Positions 9,759-16,859 of a stretch of DNA of 64,000 nt are shown here, piece after piece. The notes below the pieces were generated by a model, which was not told where the DNA came from, made no database searches, and saw nothing but the letters and a program-made list of their open reading frames with translations. Every line of letters begins with the position of its first letter. Positions within the stretch are counted from its first letter, which is position 1. A program made the position numbers and the translations under genes. The stretch covers positions 1,713,001-1,777,000 of the forward strand of contig NZ_CP072597.1 in the NCBI RefSeq assembly GCF_018847975.1, written 5' to 3'. The stretch comes from Lysobacter sp. K5869 (GTDB lineage: Bacteria > Pseudomonadota > Gammaproteobacteria > Xanthomonadales > Xanthomonadaceae).

Positions 9759-9781
9759 CCGGGCGGCGCGAGGCCGCCCGG
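9759..9781 (-). terminator. Hairpin after slipin gene
   Basis: A perfect 9-bp GC stem (9759-9767 with 9773-9781) lies 10 bp downstream of the slipin stop on the minus strand. No T-tract follows, so it may be a processing or attenuation hairpin rather than a full terminator. Confidence 0.4.
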
Positions 9782-9790
9782 TCCTGCGTT

Positions 9791-10921
9791 TCAGTCGCGG
9801 CCCTTGAGGCTGACGAGCTGTTGCATGACTCCCTCCAGACCGCCGAAGACGGTCAACTTGTCGATCTTTTCGGTGATTTTTTCCAAGGCCTCGAGTTCCT
9901 TCAGGCGCATCAGCACCGGACTGTCCTCGATCAGCTTGGCGGTGTTGAGCAAGCTACGGGTCGCGTTGGCTTCCTCGCGGCGGCGGATCACGTTGGCTTG
10001 CGCGCTCTTCTCCGCCTGAACCACGGCGTTGAGGATCTCCTTCATCTCGCCCGGCAGGATCACGTCCTTGACGCCGACGCCGAGCACCTCCACGCCGATC
10101 GGCATGCAGGCCTCGCGCGCGCTGGCGAGGATGTCCGCGTCCAGCGAGGCCTTGTCGCCGAGCAGTTCGTCCAAAGTCTTGGACGAGACCGCCTTGCGCA
10201 GGCCGTATTGCAGTTCGCGATAGATCTGTTCGTTGTAGCGCGAGACCCGGGTGCGCGCGGCGACCGGATCGGCGACGCGCACGCTGGCGGCGAGGTTGAC
10301 GCGCAGGGTGACCTTGTCGCGGGTCAGCAGTTCCTGGCCCGAGACTTCCACCGCCTGCACGCGCAGCTCCACGGTTTCCACCGTCACGTTCTTGCGCAGG
10401 TTCCAGAACGCATACGCGCCCGGCGCCAGGGTGCGCACGAAGGTGCCGTCGACGAACAGCAAGCCGGCCGACTCGGTCGGCACGACGCCGCTGGCGGCGA
10501 CGCGGTCGATCTGAGCGATCTGACGCAAGCCGTCGGCGACCTCGCGCTCGATCGCCAGACCCGGGCTCAGCTTCAGCGTACGCACTTCGATCCGCGCCAA
10601 GCCCTTCCAGTACAGGCGGCGCAGGCCCGGCGCCAGCACTTCGGCGTAGCGGCCGTTGCGCAGCACCAAGCCGACTTCGTCGTTGCCGATGTCGGCCAGC
10701 ACGAAGTAGTCGGACAGGCGCTCGCCGAGGCCGGCGATCAGTGCTTCGCTGTCGTTGCCGGCGTAAGCGCTGTTGGCGATGTCGTAGTGCGCCAGATCGA
10801 TGCGGTCGCGAACGTCCCACAGCGTGTAGACGCCCGGGCCGAGCACGCGCTCGATGCGGCGGTTGCGGTAAACCAGGACGCGCTCGGCATCGCCGACCAC
10901 GACCTTCTTCATCCAGAACAT
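9791..10921 (-). CDS. Slipin-family SPFH/band 7 protein
   Basis: This 376-residue protein is a stomatin/prohibitin-type membrane scaffold. Residues ~180-300 form the SPFH core (ELLTRDKVTLRVNLAASVRV, later VGVKDVILPGEMKEILNAVV), followed by a coiled-coil tail rich in Glu, Arg and Lys (QANVIRRREEANATRSLL). The N-terminal half has two repeats of a VGPGVYTLW-type motif but lacks an obvious long membrane segment. The start at 10921 is set by AAGGAG seven bases upstream; the open frame further upstream is Arg-rich leader and was not used. It is the first protein gene after the tRNA-like sequences and precedes the unknown gene and rtcB. Confidence 0.92.
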   Translation of the reverse strand: MFWMKKVVVGDAERVLVYRNRRIERVLGPGVYTLWDVRDRIDLAHYDIANSAYAGNDSEALIAGLGERLSDYFVLADIGNDEVGLVLRNGRYAEVLAPGLRRLYWKGLARIEVRTLKLSPGLAIEREVADGLRQIAQIDRVAASGVVPTESAGLLFVDGTFVRTLAPGAYAFWNLRKNVTVETVELRVQAVEVSGQELLTRDKVTLRVNLAASVRVADPVAARTRVSRYNEQIYRELQYGLRKAVSSKTLDELLGDKASLDADILASAREACMPIGVEVLGVGVKDVILPGEMKEILNAVVQAEKSAQANVIRRREEANATRSLLNTAKLIEDSPVLMRLKELEALEKITEKIDKLTVFGGLEGVMQQLVSLKGRD

Positions 10922-11024
10922 GGCTTTCTCCTTGAAGTTCCGGTGGTTCCGATCCGTGGTATGGGCCGTCGCGAGGAATCGGGTGATCGCGAGGGCGCGG
11001 TGGGTCGCGTCGGCGACGCGAGAG

Positions 11025-11096
11025 CGATGCCGCGCCGCGCGAGCGCGGCGTAGCGGTATTCGATGCTTCGCCGCGCGAACGCGGCGTAGCGCAATA
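11025..11096. repeat. Two-copy ~36-bp tandem repeat in the slipin leader
   Basis: Two adjacent units begin with CGATGC at 11025 and 11061. They share the 22-base core 11034-11055 and 11070-11091 with one mismatch. Each core is itself partly palindromic (GCCGCGCG…CGCGGCG). They lie in the leader between the tRNA-like pair and the slipin start, so they could form RNA hairpins in the transcript. Confidence 0.7.
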
Positions 11097-11355
11097 GGGT
11101 GGGAACGCCCCTGGCGCCGACGGCGCGGACCGCATGCGCGGCGGGCGTGGCGCCGTCGCCGGCGGCATCGCCACGTCCGTTGTGGTCGATGCCGCGCGGC
11201 GCGAAGCCATCGCTCGCCGGGCATGAAGCCGGCGCGGTCGCCGCTGCGTCGTTTCCTCGCGCATCCCGTGGCGGCGATGCGAAGCGGAACGCCGCGCGGG
11301 GCGTATCCCGGGTCGGAACTTTCGTTCCGGTTTCAACGACTGTCGTTTGAGGACA

Positions 11356-11426
11356 GTGGATAGCGGGAATCGAACCCGCGACAACAGCATCTTGTGCTGC
11401 GCTCTAACCGACTGAGCTATATCCGA
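11356..11426 (-). ncRNA. tRNA-like sequence 1 (downstream copy)
   Basis: Read on the minus strand this 71-nt element has a canonical D arm (GCTC, loop AGTCGGTTA, GAGC) and T arm (GCGGG, TTCGATT, CCCGC) plus U8-A9. The acceptor stem pairs only over its inner five positions (GGATA/TATCC); the outer two are mismatched. The anticodon arm is 15 nt instead of 17 (5-bp stem CAGCA/TGCTG with a 5-nt loop), and no U33 is placed before a normal anticodon. No CCA is encoded. It therefore keeps the tRNA elbow but is unlikely to decode. It lies upstream of, and in the same orientation as, slipin and rtcB. Confidence 0.75.
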
Positions 11427-11495
11427 GGGAAGGACCGGACTCGAACCGGCGACCCGCGCATACGACGCTGCTCTAACCTACTGAGCTACCTTCCC
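11427..11495 (-). ncRNA. tRNA-like sequence 2 (upstream copy)
   Basis: This 69-nt element abuts the first tRNA-like sequence with no spacer. It has a perfect 7-bp acceptor stem (GGGAAGG/CCTTCCC), U8-A9, a D arm (GCTC, AGTAGGTTA, GAGC) and a T arm (GCCGG, TTCGAGT, CCGGT with one G-U pair). The anticodon arm is only about 13 nt (3-4 bp stem, GCG/CGC), four shorter than in any normal tRNA, so it should not function in translation. No CCA is encoded. Shared architecture, orientation and tandem position suggest that both copies belong to one structured transcript heading the slipin/rtcB cluster. Confidence 0.78.
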
Positions 11496-11806
11496 GGTGC
11501 AGAGCCCCTCCACGCACCGCGGCATACGCCACGGCACAGCCGCGCGCACCAGGCCGGCTCGGAGCCGGCGCCGTTGCGGTGCGCTTCGTCGGGTGCTGCC
11601 AACTGCCGTCCGTCTCCGGGCGGCATTTCGTTCGGGCGCGAACGCCCATGTGGTTCTTTCGCGCACGCACCGCCCGTGCCGAAGCACCGGGGCACAGCGT
11701 GATTCACGCCTCGACGGCTGATCCCCTTCGTCTCGGATGCTTCGGGGATGTACGCGAAAGAGTTGTTTTCAAGCGGTTTTTTGCTGCGGATCCTTTGCCG
11801 GCGCCC

Positions 11807-11843
11807 AAAACGAAAACGCCCCCGGAGGTCGAGTCCGAGGGCG
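11807..11843 (-). terminator. Rho-independent terminator (minus strand)
   Basis: On the minus strand, CGCCC (11843-11839) pairs with GGGCG (11821-11817), with an inner TCC/GGA pairing, and is followed by TTTTCGTTTT (11816-11807). It would end a short minus-strand transcript coming from about 12.0 kb and would insulate the tRNA-like/slipin cluster from it. Confidence 0.65.
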
Positions 11844-11892
11844 CGGGCTTCCTCGGAAGATCGGGGCGACCGATCTTCCCGGGAATGGAAGA

Positions 11893-12009
11893 TCAGTGCG
11901 GGGCGTGCAGGCTACCGTCGCGACCGCGCGGCACCGACACGCACGCAAACAGCGCGGGGCAGTAAAGCCCTTTCGCGTGCCGCTTGGCGATGTGGATTTC
12001 GGTGCGCAT
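11893..12009 (-). CDS. Candidate small protein of 38 residues
   Basis: This short open frame (MRTEIHIAKRHAKGLYCPAL…, ending LHAPH) stops just before a strong hairpin and a rho-independent terminator on the same strand. That arrangement is what makes it worth listing. It has two Cys and several His residues and is basic. No good ribosome-binding site precedes it, and the function is unknown. It could instead be part of a small RNA. Confidence 0.25.
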   Translation of the reverse strand: MRTEIHIAKRHAKGLYCPALFACVSVPRGRDGSLHAPH

Positions 12010-12257
12010 GAGAAGGCGGTCGGAAGAAGAGAGGAAGATGGGCGCGAACTGTACGCGTGGAAAATTACCCTGGCAAGACCGTTCGTCGTTTCACGAGCGG
12101 GAAATTTTAGTGCGCGCGTTCGCATGCGCATGCATCGTCGTCGACGATAAAGCCCCTCTCCCGCGTGTGGGAGAGGGGATGAGGGCGTTCGAGCGGCGAA
12201 GAGATTTCGTTGCTGCGCTTCCGGCGCTCCAGCGCCTCCCGCAAGCAGAAGCGGCCG

Positions 12258-12848
12258 TCAGAGTGCGTCGATCTTTTCCAGCAACTCGGATGTATCCAAC
12301 ACCTGCGCGAACTCCGCCCGCAACGTCGCCAAGTGCGCCGCGCTGATCGCTTCGGCGGCAATCGTCCCGCCCGCGCCGTCGTCGAGATCGAAGCAGAAGC
12401 ACGCGTCGCCGACGACGACGGTGCGGTAGCCGAGATTGCTCGCCACCCGCGCCGTCGTCGACACGCACATGTCGGTGCTGACGCCGAACACCACCACGGT
12501 ATCGACGCCGAGCCGGCGCAGGCGCAGGTCCAGGTCGGTGCCGATGAAGGCGGCGTTGACCGATTTGCTCACCACCGCTTCGTCCGCGCGCGGCTCGAAG
12601 CCGTCGCGAAACGCGTTGCCCGGATGGTCGGGGCGCAGGGTCGAGCCTTCCTGCACCGAATCGTGGCGCACGTGGATCAGCGGCCAGCCGCGTTCGCGCC
12701 AGGCGGCGAGCAAGCGCCGGCCGTTGATTTCCATCTGCGGATTGTTGCGCCGGCCCCACGGCGGGACATCGAAGCCGCGTTGCACGTCGATGGGAAGAAG
12801 GGCGATGCGTGAGGTCATAGGGGTCTGGATACCGATGGAGTGAGTCAT
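12258..12848 (-). CDS. Isochorismatase-family cysteine hydrolase
   Basis: This 196-residue protein has the isochorismatase/nicotinamidase fold. The catalytic triad is visible: Asp in LLPIDVQRGF, Lys in VVSKSVNAAF and the nucleophile Cys in GVSTDMCVSTTARV. The hallmark cis-peptide region is also present. The specific substrate is unknown; candidates are amidohydrolase or isochorismatase-like reactions. The ATG at 12848 overlaps the upstream gene's stop (ATGA), favouring that start, although the family more usually begins at the internal ATG 12818 (MTSRIALL). It forms a two-gene unit with the ABM-domain protein. Confidence 0.9.
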   Translation of the reverse strand: MTHSIGIQTPMTSRIALLPIDVQRGFDVPPWGRRNNPQMEINGRRLLAAWRERGWPLIHVRHDSVQEGSTLRPDHPGNAFRDGFEPRADEAVVSKSVNAAFIGTDLDLRLRRLGVDTVVVFGVSTDMCVSTTARVASNLGYRTVVVGDACFCFDLDDGAGGTIAAEAISAAHLATLRAEFAQVLDTSELLEKIDAL

Positions 12849-13201
12849 GCGACGGATGCGCGCGGCCCGCCGTACGCGCGGTGGACGACGGCGACGCGCA
12901 CTTGGAATCGTTCGTACCAACGCCGGTGGCCGAGTTCGCGCGCGGCGGCGTGTTCGGCGTGTTCGCGCCAGCCGCGGATCGCGTCCTCGCTGTCGAAGTA
13001 GGCGACGGTGATGCCGAAGCCGTCGGCGCCGCGCGCGGATTCGGCGCCTAGGAAGCCGGGTTGCTCGCGCACCAACTCGACCATGCGCGCCGAGGCGCGG
13101 GCATAGCCGGCTTCGTCGTCGCCGCTGCGCTGGGAGGAGAAGATCACCGCGTAGCAGGGCGGGGCGGGCAGGTCGGCGAAAGCGGAGGCGTCGGCGGACA
13201 T
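12845..13201 (-). CDS. Antibiotic-biosynthesis-monooxygenase (ABM) domain protein
   Basis: This is a small ~118-residue protein with a ferredoxin-like ABM fold, typical of dimeric monooxygenases or heme-degrading-like proteins. The family pattern is visible in CYAVIFSSQRSG, MVELVREQPGFLGAES and AYFDSEDAIRGWREH. I used the ATG at 13201; an in-frame TTG at 13258 is less likely. It is coupled by ATGA to the isochorismatase-like gene and is divergent from an Lrp-type regulator 114 bp away. The substrate is unknown. Confidence 0.88.
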   Translation of the reverse strand: MSADASAFADLPAPPCYAVIFSSQRSGDDEAGYARASARMVELVREQPGFLGAESARGADGFGITVAYFDSEDAIRGWREHAEHAAARELGHRRWYERFQVRVAVVHRAYGGPRASVA

Positions 13202-13314
13202 GGCGGCGGCGTCGGGCGGGGACGCGCCATCGTGGGCGCTCGCCGCCGCCGGTCTCAACCCGGCAGAATGACGGTCCCGGCCGGCGCCGCGCCGGCATGG
13301 CTGGAACGCATCGG

Positions 13315-13749
13315 ATGAAGACTCTCGACGAAACCGACCGCAAGCTGATCGCGCTGTTGCAGGACAACGCGCGTCTGTCGACCGTGGCGCTGGCCAAGGC
13401 GGTCGGCCTGTCGCGCACCACCGTGCAGGAGCGGCTGCAGCGCTTGGAAGCGGCGGGCGTGATCGCGCAGTACACGGTGCGGCTCGGCAGCGGCGGCGAT
13501 CCGCTGCGGGCGTGGCTGTTGCTGCGTTATGCCGACGGCTTCAGCTGCGACGATGTGGTGCCGCCGTTGGCGCAGTTGCCGCAGGTAAGGCTGGTGCACA
13601 GTGTGGCGGGGGAGATCGATCTGATGGTGCTGGTGGAGACGCGTTCGCCGAGCGAGTTGGCGGATGTGCGCGAGCGGGTGGCGGGGTTGAAGGGCGTGGA
13701 CGATGTCACCACGGTGCCGGTGTTGCGGACGGCGTTGGATCGGTTGTAG
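13315..13749 (+). CDS. Lrp/AsnC-family transcriptional regulator
   Basis: This 144-residue protein has an N-terminal AsnC helix-turn-helix (LDETDRKLIALLQDNARLS, VALAKAVGLSRTTVQERLQR) and a C-terminal RAM/Lrp ligand domain (residues ~70-140). The start at 13315 gives the canonical K-T-L-D-E-T-D-R-K beginning. It is divergent from the ABM/isochorismatase pair and may regulate it. The effector, probably an amino acid, is not evident. Confidence 0.94.
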   Translation: MKTLDETDRKLIALLQDNARLSTVALAKAVGLSRTTVQERLQRLEAAGVIAQYTVRLGSGGDPLRAWLLLRYADGFSCDDVVPPLAQLPQVRLVHSVAGEIDLMVLVETRSPSELADVRERVAGLKGVDDVTTVPVLRTALDRL

Positions 13750-13780
13750 GCAGCCACGGTTGCGCCGGCGTTTGCGGTGG

Positions 13781-13811
13781 CGCGGTCGCGGCTTACGCCG
13801 CTCCTACAGGG
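13781..13811. repeat. Single REP-like arm
   Basis: A single copy of the xanthomonad-type arm (CGCGGTCGCGGCTTACGCCG then CTCCTACAGGG) lies just after the Lrp gene, between convergent genes. It matches one arm of the paired elements at 4288 and 51786. Confidence 0.75.
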
Positions 13812-13828
13812 GGCTGGTGGGAGCGGGG

Positions 13829-14842
13829 TTACTCGGAGTCTAGGCGGGCGAGGTTGAGCACCCATTCGGGGACCGTGGGTTCGCCGGCGAAGAAGCTCGC
13901 GGGTTTTTTCTCGCCGATGGCCCAGCGGTGCAGCCAGCTCGGGCCGGCCGGGCCGGTGTAGGCGTCGGCGCGTTCGTAGGCGGGATCGCGCATGGCTTCG
14001 TCCAGGCCGATGAAGCGGTAGCCGCGCTTGCGCGCCATCGCGATCAGCTCGCCGTAGGTGTCGGCGTTGAGCGCGTTGGCGTGGATCAGCCAGATCAGCG
14101 GCAGGCGGTAGCCGAGCAGGGCTTGCGACTGTTGTTCGTAGTAGTCGAGCTTGCGGCCCATGTATTTGACGTAGTCGCGGCGCAGGCGCGCTTTGAGCGC
14201 GTCGGTGTGCGGCTTGCCGCGGTGGCGTTTGGCCGGATGCGGCTCGCCGGTGCGCAGGTAGGCGGCGGCCCAGATCCAGTCGGAGTTGTCGACCGTCACC
14301 GGCGCGATGCGGTAGCCGTGTTCGCCGAGGAAGCGCGCCAGATCGGTCTTGGTCTGCGGATCGCGGCCGGCGCGCAGATAGGGATGGCGGAACCAGCGCG
14401 GGGTTTGTCCGCGCGCCTGCAGCAGCGGGCGCAGTTGCCGTTCGCCGCGCAGGATGTCGTCTTCGTACGCGGACAGCCCCACCGCGTGGAGGTCGGCGTG
14501 GCTGTAGGTGTGGTTGCCCAGTTCGGCGCCAGCGTCGAGCCAGTCGCGCAGCATCGCCACGCGCTCGGGCTGCAGCTTGCCGTCGGCTTCGAGCTTGCCT
14601 TCGTTGACGAAGCCGACCACCGGCGCGTGCGCGGCGCGGATCGCCGCGATCAGGCGGCGGTGATCGCCGAGGATGGATGCGGTCGGGACCGCGGGCAGTT
14701 GCACCCAGGGCAGATCGTCGACGGTCAGGGCGATGCGCCGGTCGGGCGGCGGCGCCTTGGCGGGCGCCTGCGCCGCGGCGAGCGCGCTCAGCGACAGCAG
14801 CGTACAGGCGAGCAGACAACGCAGGACGGCGGTCGGGCGCAT
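13829..14842 (-). CDS. Exported polysaccharide deacetylase-family protein
   Basis: This 337-residue protein has a cleavable Sec signal (residues 1-25, ending ALAAAQA). The NodB-type motif 1 is IALTVDDLPW with paired Asp. Motif 2 is GNHTYSHADL, which provides the two metal-binding His residues. RWFRHPYLRAG matches motif 3. The family removes N- or O-acetyl groups from chitin, peptidoglycan or related polysaccharides in the periplasm or outside the cell; the substrate is not readable here. It appears monocistronic. Confidence 0.92.
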   Translation of the reverse strand: MRPTAVLRCLLACTLLSLSALAAAQAPAKAPPPDRRIALTVDDLPWVQLPAVPTASILGDHRRLIAAIRAAHAPVVGFVNEGKLEADGKLQPERVAMLRDWLDAGAELGNHTYSHADLHAVGLSAYEDDILRGERQLRPLLQARGQTPRWFRHPYLRAGRDPQTKTDLARFLGEHGYRIAPVTVDNSDWIWAAAYLRTGEPHPAKRHRGKPHTDALKARLRRDYVKYMGRKLDYYEQQSQALLGYRLPLIWLIHANALNADTYGELIAMARKRGYRFIGLDEAMRDPAYERADAYTGPAGPSWLHRWAIGEKKPASFFAGEPTVPEWVLNLARLDSE

Positions 14843-14979
14843 GCGGGGCTCCGGTCGGGACTGCGAGGATCATCGTCCCCGCGGTCCGCCGTGACCAGCG
14901 ACTTACGTCCTAGGTCGACGCCGGCGCGCGCGTTCGTTTAGCCCGCGCTTCGTCTTCGCGGCCCGGCGCCGCGGCGATC

Positions 14980-15303
14980 TCAGTCGAGCTTGCGCGAAAT
15001 GACGTAGTAAGCGAGGTTGCCCAGGCCGACCGCGCCGATCAGCACGGCCAGGGTGCCGGCGTTGAGGTCGCGCCAGCCGGCGGCCTGGATGATGGCGAAG
15101 GCCACGGCCAGCAGGACCATGACGATGCCCCAGCGCAGCGCGCCGTGGCGGCGGCGCTGGTCTTCGTCGCGCGCCATCGAGCGCAGCAGTTCGTCGGCGC
15201 CGCCGGTTTGCAGCAGCTTGCTGCGGAAGCGCGCTTCGACCACGATCTTGAGCGCGAAGACGATGGACACGAACAGGGTGATGGGAACCAGGATCTCGGG
15301 CAT
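14980..15303 (-). CDS. Small inner-membrane protein (DUF6249-like)
   Basis: This 107-residue protein has an N-terminal membrane helix (ILVPITLFVSIVFALKIVV), a charged cytoplasmic loop with paired Arg residues, and two further helices (GIVMVLLAVAFAIIQAAG and LAVLIGAVGLGNLAYYVI). The layout resembles DUF6249 proteins, which often sit next to ECF sigma-factor genes in xanthomonads. It is divergent from the ECF sigma gene at 15532. The function is unknown. Confidence 0.78.
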   Translation of the reverse strand: MPEILVPITLFVSIVFALKIVVEARFRSKLLQTGGADELLRSMARDEDQRRRHGALRWGIVMVLLAVAFAIIQAAGWRDLNAGTLAVLIGAVGLGNLAYYVISRKLD

Positions 15304-15458
15304 GGCGGCGGCCTCCTCGGGCTAGCGTGCGGCACGGAGCGGGTCCGTGGGCGGGGTGGTTGGGTTCGGGTGCGGGATGGGTGTGTCGGCGTTCGAGGCA
15401 AGAGATACGGCCCGGGTCCGGTCGGTTGCAGCCGCCGCGGCCGGCGCGGGGGCTTGGG

Positions 15459-15472
15459 GTGACACTCGTCAC
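15459..15472. promoter_or_regulatory. Small palindrome upstream of ECF sigma gene
   Basis: GTGAC and GTCAC form a short inverted repeat (spacer ACTC) about 60 bp upstream of the ECF sigma start and 155 bp upstream of the divergent membrane-protein gene. It may be an operator or part of an autoregulated promoter. Evidence is position and symmetry only. Confidence 0.3.
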
Positions 15473-15531
15473 AGCGCGGCCCGTGCGCCCGGCACTGCAA
15501 CCGCGCGCGCCTTGCCCGCATCCTCGCTCGG

Positions 15532-16113
15532 ATGACCGGTTCCAGCCCCAACGACGACCGCGCCCTGGTCGATGCCGTCCTGTCCCGCCAGCCGGGCGCC
15601 TTCGAGCGTCTGGTGCGGGAGTACCAGGGGCTGTGCTGGCACATCATCCAGCGCATGGTCCGCCACCCCGACGACACCCGCGAGCTGTGTCAGGAGGCGT
15701 TCCTGCGCGTCCACCAATGCCTGCACCAGTACCGCTACGAGAGCGCGCTGAAGTCGTGGATCGGGCAGGTGGCCTATTCGGTGGCCAAGCGCCATCTGGA
15801 GCGCAAGCGCATTCCGATCGTGGAGACCTCGGCCGACGAGGACGCGCTGTCGCCGCTGGAGATGGTCAGCGACGGCTTCGATCTGGAGGCGGCCTGCGCC
15901 GACGAGGAGATCGCCGCCGGGCTGCACGCCGAGATCGAGGCGTTGCCGCCGCTGCAGCGCACTTTATTGACTCTGTATCACCTGGAAGAAGTGCCCATCG
16001 GCGAGATCGCGCAGATGACCGGCCTGGCCGAGGGCACCATCAAGAGCCACCTGTTCCGGACCCGGGCGCGCCTGCGCCAGCGGCTGGAAGCGCGGCTGGG
16101 AGAATTCGCATGA
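15532..16113 (+). CDS. ECF RNA polymerase sigma factor (RpoE-like)
   Basis: This 193-residue sigma-70 family protein has region 2 at about residues 20-90 (GAFERLVREYQGLCWHIIQR, ELCQEAFLRVHQCLHQYR) and region 4 at about residues 130-185 (LPPLQRTLLTLYHLEEVPIG, TGLAEGTIKSHLFRTRARL). It lacks region 3, as ECF sigma factors do. The following gene overlaps it by 4 bp and encodes a membrane protein, the usual arrangement for a sigma/anti-sigma pair. It is a cell-envelope or stress-response regulator by family; its regulon is unknown. Confidence 0.95.
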   Translation: MTGSSPNDDRALVDAVLSRQPGAFERLVREYQGLCWHIIQRMVRHPDDTRELCQEAFLRVHQCLHQYRYESALKSWIGQVAYSVAKRHLERKRIPIVETSADEDALSPLEMVSDGFDLEAACADEEIAAGLHAEIEALPPLQRTLLTLYHLEEVPIGEIAQMTGLAEGTIKSHLFRTRARLRQRLEARLGEFA

Positions 16114-16592
16114 ACCGCAAGCACGACAACGACGCGCGTTTCGACGATCCGGCGACGGCGCGCGAATGGGCGCTGCAGGAACTCGCGCGCGAGCACGAGC
16201 GGCTGGGCTCGCCGATGAGCGAGGACGATCCGCGTCTGGCCCAATACCGCTTGCTGAGCCGGGCGCTGCGGGCGCCGCCGATGGAGCCGATTCCCTATGG
16301 CTTCGCCGAACAGGTGGCGCGCCGCGCCGCGGTCGCCGCCGATGCCGGCGACCGGGTCGAGCGCTGGCTGCAGCAGTTGCTGCTGATCGGCCTGATCGCG
16401 AGCGGCGCGGCCATGGCCGTGGCCAGCGCGACCCACTGGGCGCCGGCGCTGGTTTCGTCGCTGCAGCAACTGCCCAACGGCAGCGCGTCGTGGGGCATGG
16501 CCGCCGTCGCGTGCTGCGCGGCGACCTGGGGTTGGGGCGGCATCGCGCGCGCGCTGGGCCTGGAGCCGGACGCGCCGGCGCGCCGCGCTTGA
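16110..16592 (+). CDS. Membrane protein coupled to ECF sigma (possible anti-sigma)
   Basis: This 160-residue protein has a hydrophilic N-terminal ~85 residues predicted to face the cytoplasm and two hydrophobic segments (LLLIGLIASGAAMAVASAT and WGMAAVACCAATWGWGGIA). Its ATG overlaps the sigma stop (ATGA). Position and topology suggest an anti-sigma factor, but no ZAS (HxxxCxxC) zinc motif is present, so this is an inference. It ends about 270 bp before the reb-associated sigma gene. Confidence 0.82.
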   Translation: MNRKHDNDARFDDPATAREWALQELAREHERLGSPMSEDDPRLAQYRLLSRALRAPPMEPIPYGFAEQVARRAAVAADAGDRVERWLQQLLLIGLIASGAAMAVASATHWAPALVSSLQQLPNGSASWGMAAVACCAATWGWGGIARALGLEPDAPARRA

Positions 16593-16859
16593 GCGGCGCG
16601 CCTAGAGACCGATAACGCCGAAGCGGGACGAATGTGAGCGCCCGCATGCTTTAAACGGCTTCGCGCGCAAGCTTCCGCGCGCGCCTGCGCGCCGCGCGGC
16701 AGCGCGAAAAAGTTCGGGAAAACCCGCTATTTCTTGGTATCGCGACGGGATGCGCAGTTGCCCTCGCGCGCGCCCGCCGTGCGTGTCACCCAAGTAACAG
16801 CCATCGACCGACCCCCTGTCCAGACTCGCCTGCACTGCAGACGAAGGAGGGGGATCGTG

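Larger units (their letters stand above)
11496..12257. other. Long intergenic region upstream of tRNA-like pair
   Basis: About 760 bp have no convincing long gene. The region holds a candidate 38-codon ORF and a minus-strand terminator, listed separately, and a strong 10-bp stem at 11855-11879. A weaker palindrome (ATCCCC/GGGGAT) lies near 11720-11751. The promoter for the tRNA-like/slipin transcript should lie here, but no sigma-70 or GG-N10-GC sigma-54 pattern was convincing. Confidence 0.4.

Noticed and set aside
11025..11096. CRISPR array
   Set aside because: Only two adjacent repeat units without unique spacers, and no cas genes in the window.
10922..11224. N-terminal extension of slipin
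   Set aside because: The extra 101 residues are Arg-rich and lie in the leader with tandem repeats; a clear ribosome-binding site supports ATG 10921.
11356..11495. Two ordinary tRNA genes
   Set aside because: Both have shortened anticodon arms without U33, and one has mismatched outer acceptor pairs, so they were called tRNA-like instead.
11496..11640. Third tRNA-like element
   Set aside because: A T-arm-like hairpin (GCCGG/CCGGC with a 7-nt loop) occurs near 11552, but no matching acceptor or D arm was found.
11496..11900. Sigma-54 promoter for the rtcB cluster
   Set aside because: A TTGGCAGCACC sequence on the minus strand lacks the correctly spaced GC element, and no RtcR activator gene is present.
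11769..12131. 120-codon minus-strand ORF
   Set aside because: It reads straight through a strong hairpin and terminator and is not protein-like.
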